Of a DNA stretch of 64,000 bases, positions 17,501 to 27,429 are shown one piece after another (positions within the stretch are counted from its first letter, which is position 1; every line of letters begins with the position of its first letter). The notes below the pieces were generated by a model, which searched no databases, was not told the DNA's origin, and saw only the letters and a list, made by a program, of their open reading frames with translations. Source of the DNA: M3007 sp046160625 (lineage in GTDB: Bacteria; Bacteroidota; Bacteroidia; Chitinophagales; Saprospiraceae); assembly GCA_046160625.1 (NCBI GenBank), contig JBJXGZ010000109.1, positions 8,004-72,003 of the forward strand, read 5' to 3'. Both the position numbers and the translations under genes were made by a program.

Positions 17501-20500
17501 TGGCGTAGCCCCTTACACTTTTCTTTGGTCAAATGGCGCAACCACCGAAGACCTTTCCAATATTGTAGCCGGCAGTTACACACTTACGGTGACAGGTGCA
17601 AACGGTTGCACCCGTGTATTAACTGTAAATCTGGGAAACAACAACCCACCCATTAACCTCAGTGCAAATGTTGTCTCTAACACCCTTTGCAACGGCGGGA
17701 ATGGAAGTATTGATTTAACGGCCTCGCCCAATGGCCCTCCTTACACCTACACGTGGTCGAACGGAGCCACCACCCAAGACATATCAGGCCTGACTCCAGG
17801 CAATTACACGGTAACCGTGAGTGCTGGAGGTACCTGTACGGCCTCGGCAACCTACACGGTGCCCGATGGCCCTAACTTGCCAAACCCAACTGGAGTACCT
17901 ACTCAAAGTACCTGTAACCTACCCAACGGAAGTATTGATGCGAGTGTAACGGGTGGCGTGGCGCCATACACTTATCTCTGGTCGAACGGAGCAACTACCC
18001 AAGACCTTACCGGTTTAACGGCTGGATCCTATGTACTTACCGTGACCGCTGCAAATGGTTGCACCAGGTCCGTCACCATAAATGTTCCGAACAACGACCC
18101 ACCGATCAACCTTTCTGCAACGATTGTTGCCAACAATACCTGCAATGGTGGGAACGGAAGCATTGACCTGACTGCCAATCCGAATGGTCCTCCATACACC
18201 TACAGCTGGTCTACTGGCGCAACAACTCAAGACATTAGCAACCTCACACCGGGAGATTATACCGTAACGGTGAGTGCTGGCGGAACTTGTACCGCATCGG
18301 CAACCTACACGGTGCCAGACAACCCGAATCTCCCGGTAGCAACCGCAGTGCCGACCCAATCAACTTGCAGCCAATCCAACGGCAGTATAGATGCAAGTGT
18401 TTCAGGAGGTGTTTCGCCCTACACCTATGCTTGGTCAAATGGTGCGACCACCCCAAGACCTTACCAATATTCTGGCAGGAAACTATATTCTCACGGTGAC
18501 AGGAGCGAATGGTTGTACCAGAACCATTTCCGTGGACGTGGCCAACAACAACCCGCCCATCAACGTCACCGGCACGACCATGCCGAATACGGTTTGCAAC
18601 ACCACCCCCAATGGAAGCATCAACATAACAGTCACGCCACCAAACGCTGGTTATACCTTCATGTGGTCGAACGGTGCAACTTCGGAAGACCTCAATGGTG
18701 TGGCTCAGGGGGATTATACGGTGACCGTTACCTTGATCGGAACTTGTACCCAGGAAGCCACATTCACGGTGCCAGACAACCCAAATGCGCCACAAATCAC
18801 ACCAACAGTAGTCAACACCACTTGTGATTTTGCCAATGGCGCCATCAATATTGCAGTTATAGGTGGGCCAACACCCTATACCTACTTATGGAGTCCTGAT
18901 GGCCAGACTACTCAAAACCTGAGCTCGATCCTCGCAGGCAGTTACCAGGTTACGGTCACCGCCGCGAATGGATGTACCAGATCGGCTGATATTACGGTAA
19001 CAAACAACAACCCTCCCATCAACCTGTCTGCCACCACTATTCCAAATACAAATTGCAACGTCAACTTCAACGGCAGCATCAATCTAACCGCAGGACCTTT
19101 AACGAATTATACCTACAACTGGTCAAACGGTGCTACCACCCAAGACCTTACCAACCTGCCTCCGGGGGATTATACAGTGACGGTAAGTGCGGGTGGTACC
19201 TGTATAGAATTTGCAACGTATACAGTGCCTGACTTCCCCAATGCACCCAATACAAGTGTCACCCATATTGATGCAAATTGTGGTTTGCCCAATGGATCAA
19301 TCAATCTAAGCGTAAGTGGAGGGGTGCCGCCTTACACTTATGCCTGGTCAAGTGGCCAAACAACTCAAGACCTTGCCAATATTACGGGTGGGGTTTATCA
19401 GGTAGTGGTTACAGGTGCAAATGGTTGTACTTCGAATGAAGATGTGGTGGTGGACGATAATGATATCCCGATTGATATTAACGCGGTGGTGGTAGGAAAA
19501 ACGTCCTGTGTGATAAACAATGGAACGATAAGCCTTACCGTCACTCCTATCGCAGCAACAGTATTGTGGTCAACAGGCAGCACTTCCAAAAATTTGGTTA
19601 GTCTTTCACCTGGCAGTTATACCGTGACTGTGAGCATGGGCGGAACTTGTACCAGAGAAGAAACCTATATCATCGATGACGAAAGCGAGTTGCCCGTGTT
19701 ATCTGCGGATATTTTACCTGCAATATGTGGTTTCAACAATGGTTCGATTGACCTCCATGCCGATTTTGGCATACCGCCTTACACGTACGATTGGGCGCAC
19801 ATACCAGGCCCAAATAACCCGCAAGACCTGAATAACCTCATTGCAGGGAACTACGTGGTTACGGTAACTACCTCAGTAGGTTGCACAGATGTCTTCTTCG
19901 CTCCGATTGATAATGAGCCAGTTCAGATTGACATCTATTTCCTACCCTCCGACGACCTATCCTGCACTTCTGACAATGGTTTTATTGACCTTGATGTAGA
20001 GCCTATGCTGAATTACACTTACGATTGGCAACACATCCCGGGGACCAACAACCCGCAGGATTTGAACAACCTTAGTGCAGGCACCTACAGCGTAACCGTT
20101 AATTATGGCACCTGCAACGCAAGCGTCTCTCTCGATATTTATGATGCCACTGAACCGCCAAGTGTTTCAATATCAAATACGGCTGCTATTTGTGGACAAA
20201 GCAATGGAACAGTTACCCTCAATGCAACAGGGGCAACTGCTCCTTACAGATTTGACTGGGCCCATATCCCAGGCGCGAACAACCCACAGAATCTCAGCAA
20301 TTTGGCTCCCGGAACGTACAACGTGACAGTCATAGACTTTTTTGATTGCACAGCAACGGCTACAACTACAGTGGTCAATAGCACCATCGTGTTAAACATA
20401 ACAGGTTCCTCTGTTAAGAACACCTCTTGTGTTTCTCCCAATGGCATTATTGATATCAGTGTTTTGCCTACTGGTACCAACTATACTTACATTTGGTCCA

Positions 20501-23500
20501 CCGGAGCCACCACGGAAGATTTGACCGGGATCGCTCCTGGGATTTACAGTGTCACTGCGAGCGCGGGCGTGGGTTGTACTTCTGTAGCCACATTTCAGGT
20601 GACAAACAATACGGTTGACCCGATATTAGACCCGGCCGTCACTGCCGCCATTTGCAGTCAAAACAATGGCAATATTCAGATCACAACCACCAGTGGCACA
20701 GCTCCTTATAATTTCCTTTGGTCAAATGCCGCTACTACAGAGGATTTGAACAATATCTTCCCGGGCAACTATTCGCTTACGGTCACGGATGCCAATGGCT
20801 GTACGGCCGATACGACCTTAAACGTTGCAAATAACGCCACTACATTCAGCCTTTCTGCAACAGCCACTGACTATAGCGACTGTAACACCTTAAATGGTGC
20901 GATAGACCTTACCATAACACCTGCCGGTCCGTACACATATCTTTGGGCTGGAGGTGAAACGACTCAGGACCTTAATAACCTGCCAGCAGGTGCTTACACC
21001 GTTCAAGTAACAGAATTAGGGACTTGTATTGCATCCGCGACCTATTTTGTGCAGGATGTTCGGACATGGCCAAACCTCAACCAAAGCATTGCCGCTGAGC
21101 TTTGCAATCTCATAGATGGCAGTATTGACATCTCGATCTTCGGCGGGCTTGCGCCATTTGGCTATGCCTGGTCCAGTGGCCAGACAACAGAAGATTTGGC
21201 TAATATTGCGGGTGGCACCTACACCCTCACCGTAACCGGCATTACCAACCACTGTAGTGCAAGTATTACGTCCATTGTGCCGGAAAACGATATTCCATTC
21301 TCGCTTACTGCTGCAACGATCCCGAACAGTTCGTGTGTTGTACTGAATGGCAGCGTTGATCTGGATATCACTCCAGCTGTTCCGAGCGGCGGGCCTGGTT
21401 ATACCTATATTTGGTCTAACGGTACCACCACGCAGGATTTGAACCCCGTCTCGGCAGGTACTTATGCTGTGACGGTGAGTGCCGGTGGAACTTGCACAAA
21501 TACTGCCTCTTACGTCGTCGACGATGCAGCTGGTGCACCCAGCATAGCGGGAAGTATTTCACAGGCACTTTGTGGCCAGAGTAGCGGAACCATCAACCTC
21601 GGCATCAGTGGAGGGGCAGCTCCATATACTTTCATTTGGTCACAAGGTGCAACTACAGAAGACTTGGCCAATATCCCCTCCGGTTCTTACGCTGTAACGG
21701 TAACAGGCGCTAATGGATGCCAAATATCAGACAGTTATGATGTGCCGGAAGGTGTAATAACGCCCACCCTTGGCGGCATACCTCAGCCAAATACTGCTTG
21801 TGTTGGGCCAAACGGTAGCATTAATTTGAGTATTTCGCCGTCAACATTGAGTTACACGATCAACTGGTCAACTGGCGCAACGACACAAAACCTCACAAAC
21901 CTAACGGCTGGCACTTATACTGTTTCGGTCTATGGCGGCGGTGCTTGCACCGCTTCGGCTACGTATATTGTTGACAACGCCTCCGTTGCAGTTACTGCGG
22001 GTGGTCTCGATGTTGACGTTCTTTGCTTTGGAAACAGTACCGGTTCCATTGACCTTGTCACGAACGGAGGGACGCAACCTTTTGTCTTTAACTGGAATCC
22101 GGGCAGCATTGGCAATATAGAGGACCCAAGCGGCTTGGCGGCAGGGACTTATAGGGTGACCATAACAGATGCGGTCGGGTGTAGCACCACAGCGAGTTTC
22201 ACCATTACTCAACCCCCAAATACTGTTCAGGCGGCTTGTGCAGCGACAGGTCTGGTGAGCCAACCTGGCTTCAACGATGGCAAAGCAGAGGTGCAAATTA
22301 GTGGCGGCGTTGCGCCTTACACGGTCTTGTGGAGTCCTGGCGGGCTTCAATCTGGGATTGCCCCAGGAGCGTTCCCGCTAAACAATTTGGGTGTTGGTCA
22401 TTACGATGTTACGGTCACAGATGCAAATGGCTGTACCGCTATCTGCGGTTTCAATATCCTCCTGAGCCCTTGCACTTCAGCGGTAGGTACCATGGGGTCG
22501 GCTCAGATCTCGCTTTGTGGCACTGGTTGCATCACAGCAAATTATGATGCCCTTGGGCAAGTTCTGGATCCCGACGACATACTTCAATTCATCCTGCACT
22601 TAGGCCCTGATTCCGTGATTGTTGGCGAAAAAGCACGTAGCAACCAGCCAACCTTCTGTTTCAACCCGGCAACGATGCTCTATGGTACTACCTACTATGT
22701 TTCGGCAGTGGTAGGCAACAATAACGGAAGCGGGAATGTGGTGCTTTCGCACTATTGCACGGTTATTGCCACCGGAACACCTATTGTGTTCTACGAACGG
22801 CCCGTTGCGAGCGCAGCAATTCCCGAACCGATCACTTGTGCCACCTTGGTAGTGGGTGTTTTGGGAAGTTCAAACTTGCCAAACTCCACGTTCCTGTGGT
22901 CAACTATCAATGGCACCATAATCGGCAATACGAACACAGACAGTATCCAGGCCAATGAGGCAGGTCAATATACCTTAGTCGTCAATTCGAATGGCTGTTT
23001 GGATACAACCGCAGCAGAAGTACTTGACATTCGAAATGACCCGACAGCAAAAATCGTCGCCAGTCCCGATGACATTCTAGACTGCATTATTGACGAAATT
23101 GTGCTTTCAGGCGAGGTTAAAGGGTCCGGCAACGCAAATACTATTTGGTATGACCAAAATGGTGTTGTCTACCCTAGTGGTTCGGTACTGCAAATTAATA
23201 TTCCAGGCACTTACTGGTTCGCTATTGTAGACACTGTCACCTTCTGCACGGATACTGCGAGTATCGTTATTGACCAAAACCAGCTATATCCGCCACTGTT
23301 TATAAATCCTCCTGGCATACTTACCTGCGCTATTGGCTCTGTGACGCTTTCGGGCGGTTCGCCGGTTGGTGGAGTTCAATTGCAATGGGCAACCGTGGTT
23401 GGACAAGACACAACGATTGTCGGTACAGGAACGAGCCTAGTTGTAACACAACCAAACACTTATCTGCTTATTGGGTTTGATCCGGTGAATGGTTGCAACA

Positions 23501-24564
23501 ATGCCCTGAGTACTGTAGTGGTGACCGACCAGACGTACCCAACAGCTGAAGCCGGCCCCCCGTTCAACATTGATTGTTATGGTGAAACCCTGCCGATCAA
23601 TGGCTCGGCCACCGGTGGTTCTGGTACTTTAATATACAATTGGACAACTTCTGGGGGCGCAATCGTATCTGGCGCAAACACACTAACGCCCATCATCAGC
23701 GAGCCTGGTACTTACACCTTGGTCGTCACAGCCTCTGGCAACGGGTGCTCCGACACCGATGTTGTAATCGTAGATCCCAACGATCCTGTGGCGATTCCGA
23801 TCGTGAACAATGCGGCTTGTTTTGGAGATAAAGGCTCCATTTTGATTGATACCGTATTGGGTGCAAAACCGCCAATCCAGTACACACTAACAGGTGGGCA
23901 ATACATTCAATCCGGCAACCTTTTCTTCAACCTTTCTGCAGGCGCTTACACGATTTATATCGTAGATGCCAATGGCTGCGCCACGAGTGTAAATGCTACT
24001 GTGACACAGCCCCCAGTCTTTGAAGTGACTGTTGACCCACAGATTACGGTGCAATTGGGTGAGAGTTATCAGGTAGACGCAACAGTGAACATACCGCTGA
24101 CCGAAATCTCCCAGATCACTTGGACACCACCGATTTATCTAAGTTGCGACACCTGTCTGAGCACTCGGATTGACACTCCGTTGCACACCCAGGCGTACCG
24201 CATTTTGGTGGTGAACAAATCTGGTTGTCGAGACGAGGCCCCCCTCTTGGTCCGTGTGAACAAGCAAGTGGGTGTATATATTCCGAACATTTTCTCGCCT
24301 GACAACAGCGACGAGAACAACCGCTTCACGGTGTATGCAGATATGCGTGGGGTGAAGCAGGTCAAAATGCTTCAAATTTTTGATCGCTGGGGCAATCAGG
24401 TATTTCAAAGAGAAAACTTCCCGCCGAACGATCCCACACTTGGTTGGGACGGGCGGTTCCGAGGCCAGGATATGAACCCTGCGGTGTTTGTTTATTACGC
24501 CATCGTGGAGTTTATTGATGGCCAGGAAGTGCTGTATAAGGGGGATGTTACAGTGAATCGTTGA
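14529..24564 (+). CDS. Giant SprB-repeat T9SS surface protein, interrupted by a +1 frameshift
   Basis: Read through one extra base at 18451-18454, this is about 3,344 codons. As written, frame 1 ends at 18827 (1,432 residues) and the other frame runs to 24564. Signal peptide: MRFLYSLLLLLFCFALSPSLFAQ. Residues 24-350 are Cys-rich, followed by an Ig-like domain. Residues 360-2640 hold about 30 SprB-type repeats (PYTYLWSNGATTQDL ... GSYTLTVTGANGC), alternating between a form ending TGANGC and a form ending VSAGGTC. Several Ig/PKD-like domains follow. The last 85 residues (VYIPNIFSPDNSDENN, IFDRWGNQVF, GWDGRFRG, YKGDVTV) are the CHU_C/gliding-associated domain used for type-B T9SS export. SprB itself is a cell-surface gliding adhesin of Flavobacterium, so an adhesin role here is inferred by family. 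A sequencing error, a true mutation or frameshifting could each explain the break. Confidence 0.88.
16602..18866 (+). repeat. 453-base higher-order repeat inside the SprB-repeat gene
   Basis: The codon before the conserved Pro-Tyr of the first repeat type recurs at 16602, 17055, 17508, 17961 and 18414, exactly 453 bases apart each time. One unit is two SprB repeats of different type (151 residues). The preceding interval (16134 to 16602) is 468 bases. The units at 16602, 17055 and 17508 are near-identical over long runs. Confidence 0.9.
18451..18454 (+). other. Frameshift site (CCCC where the repeats have CCC)
   Basis: All neighbouring repeats read Gly-Ala-Thr-Thr-Gln-Asp-Leu. Here the tract ACCACCCCAAGACC has one C too many, turning the frame to Pro-Arg-Pro, while the +1 frame continues the expected repeat QDLTNILAGNYILTVTGANG. 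Confidence 0.9.
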
Positions 24565-24570
24565 AGATAG

Positions 24571-24776
24571 AATTAAACCGCAAAACCGCAAAACAGGAGA
24601 ACCGCAAAATTTAAAATTGAGAGGAGGTCCCCGGCTAAAATGTGCAGCACTCATTGCTCATTTCGGGGTGCTCTCTCAGTTTTAAATTTTGCGGTTCTCC
24701 TGTTTTAAATTTTGCGGTTTATTCTTTCAATTTTAAATTTTGCGGTTCTCCTGTTTTGCGGTTTTGCGGTTTAATT
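24571..24776. repeat. GCGGTTCTCCTGTTTTA repeat element, copy 2
   Basis: Perfect 48-base inverted arms lie at 24571-24618 and 24729-24776, with words AACCGCAAAACAGGAGAA and AACCGCAAAATTTAAAATT. The internal core at 24646-24690 is the inverted counterpart of the copy-1 core (GCTCATTTCGGGG). The right arm overlaps the 3' end of the YwaF-like gene on the minus strand and encodes its last residues. Confidence 0.9.
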
Positions 24777-25482
24777 CCCCTTTTTTATCAAATGCAAAAG
24801 GCAGCATCACCAGCGTAAACATCACCAGGCAAAGGAATTCGCCGCCAATGATGTACCATGGCCATTCTCCAAAAAGGTCGAGTAATGTTGGTGCGTTGGG
24901 CTTGTGGCGCAGGTACATGAAATTTGTTCCCAGCAAATAGTTGATGCCCAGTACGAATACGAAATAGATATTTATCCACAAAAACGCCCTTCCAAAACTC
25001 TGCCAGGTAGGACGAAAGCGATACACAAATACAGCGTACAATATGCTTTGGGCAAGCCCCATGTGTACCACGAAGTACCGAAAATTGATGTAATGTGGGA
25101 ATCCGAAATGCAAATCAGGCGTGAGCAGGGCCTGAATACAGCCGCCCATTACCATATAGTAAGTGATCTCGAAAAGAAAAAAAGAACGCCGCCAAAGCAT
25201 AAAGGGCAGCATCAAATTGATAAAATAACAAGCGTGGAACGGCAGCACCAGGCCCAAATCCAGCGGGCGCACGAAAAAGATCATGTAGAGCGAGAGTCCA
25301 ATCCACAACAAGGCAGGAATGAGGCTTTGAATCAACCCGATCCGTTGCTGCCCAAGTTCGGTGCTTTGTTTTTTACCCAGCCATATCCAAAACACTGTGC
25401 TTGCCACACCAATGGCCAGCCAGATGTAATGCTCCGAACTGTAATTGTGAAAATCCGGGGAAAATAAGATTATAGGATGCAC
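24733..25482 (-). CDS. YwaF/TIGR02206-like integral membrane protein, copy A
   Basis: 249 residues with about seven membrane spans. It begins MHPIILFSPDFHNYSSEHYI, followed by a first span (WLAIGVASTVFWIWLG). Conserved polar positions lie in FHACYFINLMLPFMLWRRS, YYMVMGGCIQALLTPDL and LGTNFMYLRHKPN. This matches the conserved hypothetical YwaF/TIGR02206 membrane family as I recall it; the function is unknown. The neighbour upstream on the same strand is a close paralogue, so this is a tandem duplication. The last 13 residues (LNRKTAKQENRKI) are encoded by the arm of the repeat element and are absent from the paralogue. The original stop codon was probably replaced by repeat sequence. Confidence 0.8.
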   Translation of the reverse strand: MHPIILFSPDFHNYSSEHYIWLAIGVASTVFWIWLGKKQSTELGQQRIGLIQSLIPALLWIGLSLYMIFFVRPLDLGLVLPFHACYFINLMLPFMLWRRSFFLFEITYYMVMGGCIQALLTPDLHFGFPHYINFRYFVVHMGLAQSILYAVFVYRFRPTWQSFGRAFLWINIYFVFVLGINYLLGTNFMYLRHKPNAPTLLDLFGEWPWYIIGGEFLCLVMFTLVMLPFAFDKKGELNRKTAKQENRKI

Positions 25483-25536
25483 AGCGTGTTAGGTCAATTG
25501 CGTTTTTCTGGGCGAAAAATAGCAGATTCCTTTTCA

Positions 25537-26259
25537 CTATGCCAATTTTTCCTCTGTTTTATTGTCAAAAGCAAAAGGAAGCATCACGAGGGTAAACATC
25601 ATCAGGCAGAGGAACTCCGCGCCGACAATATACCAGGGCCATTCTCCAAACAAGTCGAGCAAAGAAGGATTGGAAGGCTTTTTGCTCAGGTACATGAAGT
25701 TGGTACCCAGCAGATAGTTGATGCCCAGCACAAACACAAAGTAAATGTTCGTCCACAAAAACGCCCTTCCAAAACTCTGCCAGGTGGGACGGAAGCGATA
25801 CACAAAAATGGCGTACAGGACGCTCTGTATCAGGCCCATGTGCACCAGGAAAAAACGGAAGTTGAGGTAGTGTGGGAAACCGTGTTCCAATGCCGGAGTC
25901 AGCAGAGACCAAATACAACCGCCCATGACCATGTAATAAGTGATCTCAAAAAGAAAAAACGAACGCCGCCAAAGCATGATCGGCAACAACAGGTTCATGA
26001 AATAACTGATGTGGAATGGAAGCACCAGATTCAAATCTACAGGGCTTTCGAAAAAGGTCATGTAAAGCGACAAAACAATCCACAAACCTGCGGGAATCAG
26101 ACTTTGAATCAGCCCGATGCGACGCTCCCCAAGATCGGTCGTTTGCCTTCTGCCCAGCCAAATCCAGAAGACGGTGCTAACCGCGCCAGCAGCCAGCCAG
26201 AGGATATGCTCCTGGCCATAGCTTTGGAAGTTGGGGATGAACAAAAAGAGCGGATCCAC
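25537..26259 (-). CDS. YwaF/TIGR02206-like integral membrane protein, copy B
   Basis: 240 residues, closely similar to copy A throughout: MDPLFLFIPNFQSYGQEHIL, LIQSLIPAGLWIVLSLYM, YYMVMGGCIWSLLTP, RFRPTWQSFGRAFLWTNIYF, LLGTNFMYLSKKPS. About seven membrane spans are predicted, so it sits in the inner membrane. It ends MLPFAFDNKTEEKLA, without the repeat-derived tail of copy A. It lies 54 bases upstream of copy A on the same strand. The pair probably arose by tandem duplication and may be co-transcribed. Family function is not established, so none is assigned. A long plus-strand ORF over this gene is an antisense shadow. Confidence 0.8.
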   Translation of the reverse strand: MDPLFLFIPNFQSYGQEHILWLAAGAVSTVFWIWLGRRQTTDLGERRIGLIQSLIPAGLWIVLSLYMTFFESPVDLNLVLPFHISYFMNLLLPIMLWRRSFFLFEITYYMVMGGCIWSLLTPALEHGFPHYLNFRFFLVHMGLIQSVLYAIFVYRFRPTWQSFGRAFLWTNIYFVFVLGINYLLGTNFMYLSKKPSNPSLLDLFGEWPWYIVGAEFLCLMMFTLVMLPFAFDNKTEEKLA

Positions 26260-26319
26260 AGTAGGTCAGTTTTGTTTTTAAGCGGTTAAAAATAGCATAA
26301 TTGTGCGGGCTTACCCCTT

Positions 26320-27039
26320 CTAGGTGGCTCCTTTTTTGACGAACGGCGAGTTTTTGAGCCAGAACCGCCAATGCCAGGCTGCACATTCTCCCGCATAGTC
26401 TACACCGATGCGCGGACCTGTGGCAATGTCATCTTCCAATATTTTTTCATACCAATCCTCTATCCAAATGGGGGAATCAGTCGCGAGCAGGCTTTGTCCT
26501 GTGTATTCTGTAGTCAAACCCAGTGCTTGCGAGAGTGCGCCAGGGCCCGTGGTAAGTTTCGGCATGGCATACTCGTCAGACGACTTAGAGTCGTCAGACG
26601 AGGTTCTGGCCCTGCGGTCTGACGACTCCAAGTCGTCTGACCGCTGACGTGAAGCATATCGCCTTTGCTGCATGATATCGATACCATCAATAGGCTCAAT
26701 GGCTCGGATCAGTACTGCATGTGCTGTTTCGGCAGGTGCGGTAACCACATTGAAAAGATGGTGAATTCCGTAACAGAGATAGATATACGCCCGCCCAGCT
26801 TCCTGAAACATTACTTCGGTGCGAGCCGTACGGCGATTGCCGAATGCATGAGAAGCGCGGTCGTCGGGGGCGCGATATGCTTCGGTTTCGGTGATTCGGC
26901 CCGAAGTTCGTTGGCCATCGAATTCGGTCACCAGCACTTTACCCAAGAGTTCGCGGGCGATCTGCACCACGTCTGTTCGAATGAAAAAATCGAGCGGCAA
27001 TCGCTTTAAATTTGAGCCGTCAAAATCATTTCCAAGCAT
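26320..27039 (-). CDS. DNA-3-methyladenine glycosylase (AAG/MPG family) with a repeat-encoded insert
   Basis: In this family the enzyme removes alkylated and deaminated purines (3-methyladenine, hypoxanthine) in base excision repair. Motifs: VVQIARELLGKVLV, GRITETEAYRAPDDRASHA (the catalytic Glu is in ETEAY), GRAYIYLCYGIHHLFNVVT, and TGPGALSQALGLTTEYTG, followed by GPRIGVDYAGECAAWHWRF. Length is 239 residues, slightly long because residues about 131-157 (RSDDLESSDRRARTSSDD...) are an acidic insert encoded by a 25-base inverted repeat. The insert falls after DIMQQRR and before MPKLTTGPG, a variable surface loop in the family, so activity may be kept. The ATG at 27039 overlaps the start codon of the divergent cupin gene by two bases; a later TTG start is possible. 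Confidence 0.92.
   Translation of the reverse strand: MLGNDFDGSNLKRLPLDFFIRTDVVQIARELLGKVLVTEFDGQRTSGRITETEAYRAPDDRASHAFGNRRTARTEVMFQEAGRAYIYLCYGIHHLFNVVTAPAETAHAVLIRAIEPIDGIDIMQQRRYASRQRSDDLESSDRRARTSSDDSKSSDEYAMPKLTTGPGALSQALGLTTEYTGQSLLATDSPIWIEDWYEKILEDDIATGPRIGVDYAGECAAWHWRFWLKNSPFVKKGAT
26575..26641. repeat. Inverted pair of 25-base quasi-palindromes inside the glycosylase gene
   Basis: Copies at 26575-26599 and 26617-26641 are inverted with one mismatch. Each is itself a near-palindrome (CGACTCCAAGTCG core). The stretch is read in frame and encodes a Ser/Asp-rich insert. Confidence 0.85.
27007..27014 (+). promoter_or_regulatory. Possible -7 box (TAAATTTG) for the cupin gene
   Basis: TAAATTTG fits the Bacteroidota consensus TAnnTTTG and lies 24 bases before the cupin ATG. 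No clear -33 element was seen. The site lies within the divergent glycosylase coding sequence. Confidence 0.35.
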
Positions 27040-27364
27040 GAAAATATCAGTGAACGAAGCACTTAGCGCACTTCAAGCCCACGAAGGTAAAACCTTCCTC
27101 CAACTCATTCGGCACGGCACAATGTCGGTCGAAATTTATCAGCCACGAGGTCGCGACCTGCAGCAACCACACCTGCAAGACGAAATCTATGTCGTGATGA
27201 GTGGGAGCGGAATATTCCAGAAGGGATCAGAAAAATACCCTTTCGGTCCTGGTGATTTGTTATTTGTTCCGGCAGGTGTGGAACATCGGTTCCTTGAATT
27301 CACGGAGGACTTCAAGACATGGGTGATTTTTTATGGCGCGGCAGGAGGAGAGGCCCAGGAATAG
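27038..27364 (+). CDS. Small single-domain cupin protein
   Basis: The start at 27038 is chosen because the upstream extension of this frame lies antisense to the glycosylase gene and reads as non-protein. 108 residues. The cupin core is clear: VEIYQPRGRDLQQPHLQDEIYVVMSG (first motif, metal-ligand His and Glu positions) and FGPGDLLFVPAGVEHRF (second motif with His). Such small cupins bind a metal and may be sugar isomerases, dioxygenases or sensors; the substrate is unknown. The gene diverges from the glycosylase, sharing the CATG in which both start codons lie, so the two may be co-regulated. It ends in an inverted repeat that includes its stop codon. Confidence 0.8.
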   Translation: MKISVNEALSALQAHEGKTFLQLIRHGTMSVEIYQPRGRDLQQPHLQDEIYVVMSGSGIFQKGSEKYPFGPGDLLFVPAGVEHRFLEFTEDFKTWVIFYGAAGGEAQE

Positions 27365-27422
27365 ACTTGTTACGGTGGGGGGCTTTTTTATTGCCAAATC
27401 CTCCCACCGTAACAAGTCTATT
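27360..27422. terminator. Bidirectional hairpin between convergent genes
   Basis: Perfect 20-base arms lie at 27360-27379 (AATAGACTTGTTACGGTGGG) and 27403-27422. The left arm contains the cupin TAG stop codon. A T-run sits in the loop. The convergent delta-60-repeat gene ends at 27430. Confidence 0.75.
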
Positions 27423-27429
27423 AATTAAC

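Noticed and set aside
15600..22470. SprB repeat DNA as a CRISPR or satellite array
   Set aside because: The repeats are in frame and encode a well-known protein repeat.
25477..26289. 270-residue plus-strand ORF over the YwaF copy B gene
   Set aside because: It is exactly antisense to a clear membrane-protein gene, its composition is unlike a natural protein (many Gln/His/Lys), and a sister antisense ORF covers copy A. Both are shadows.
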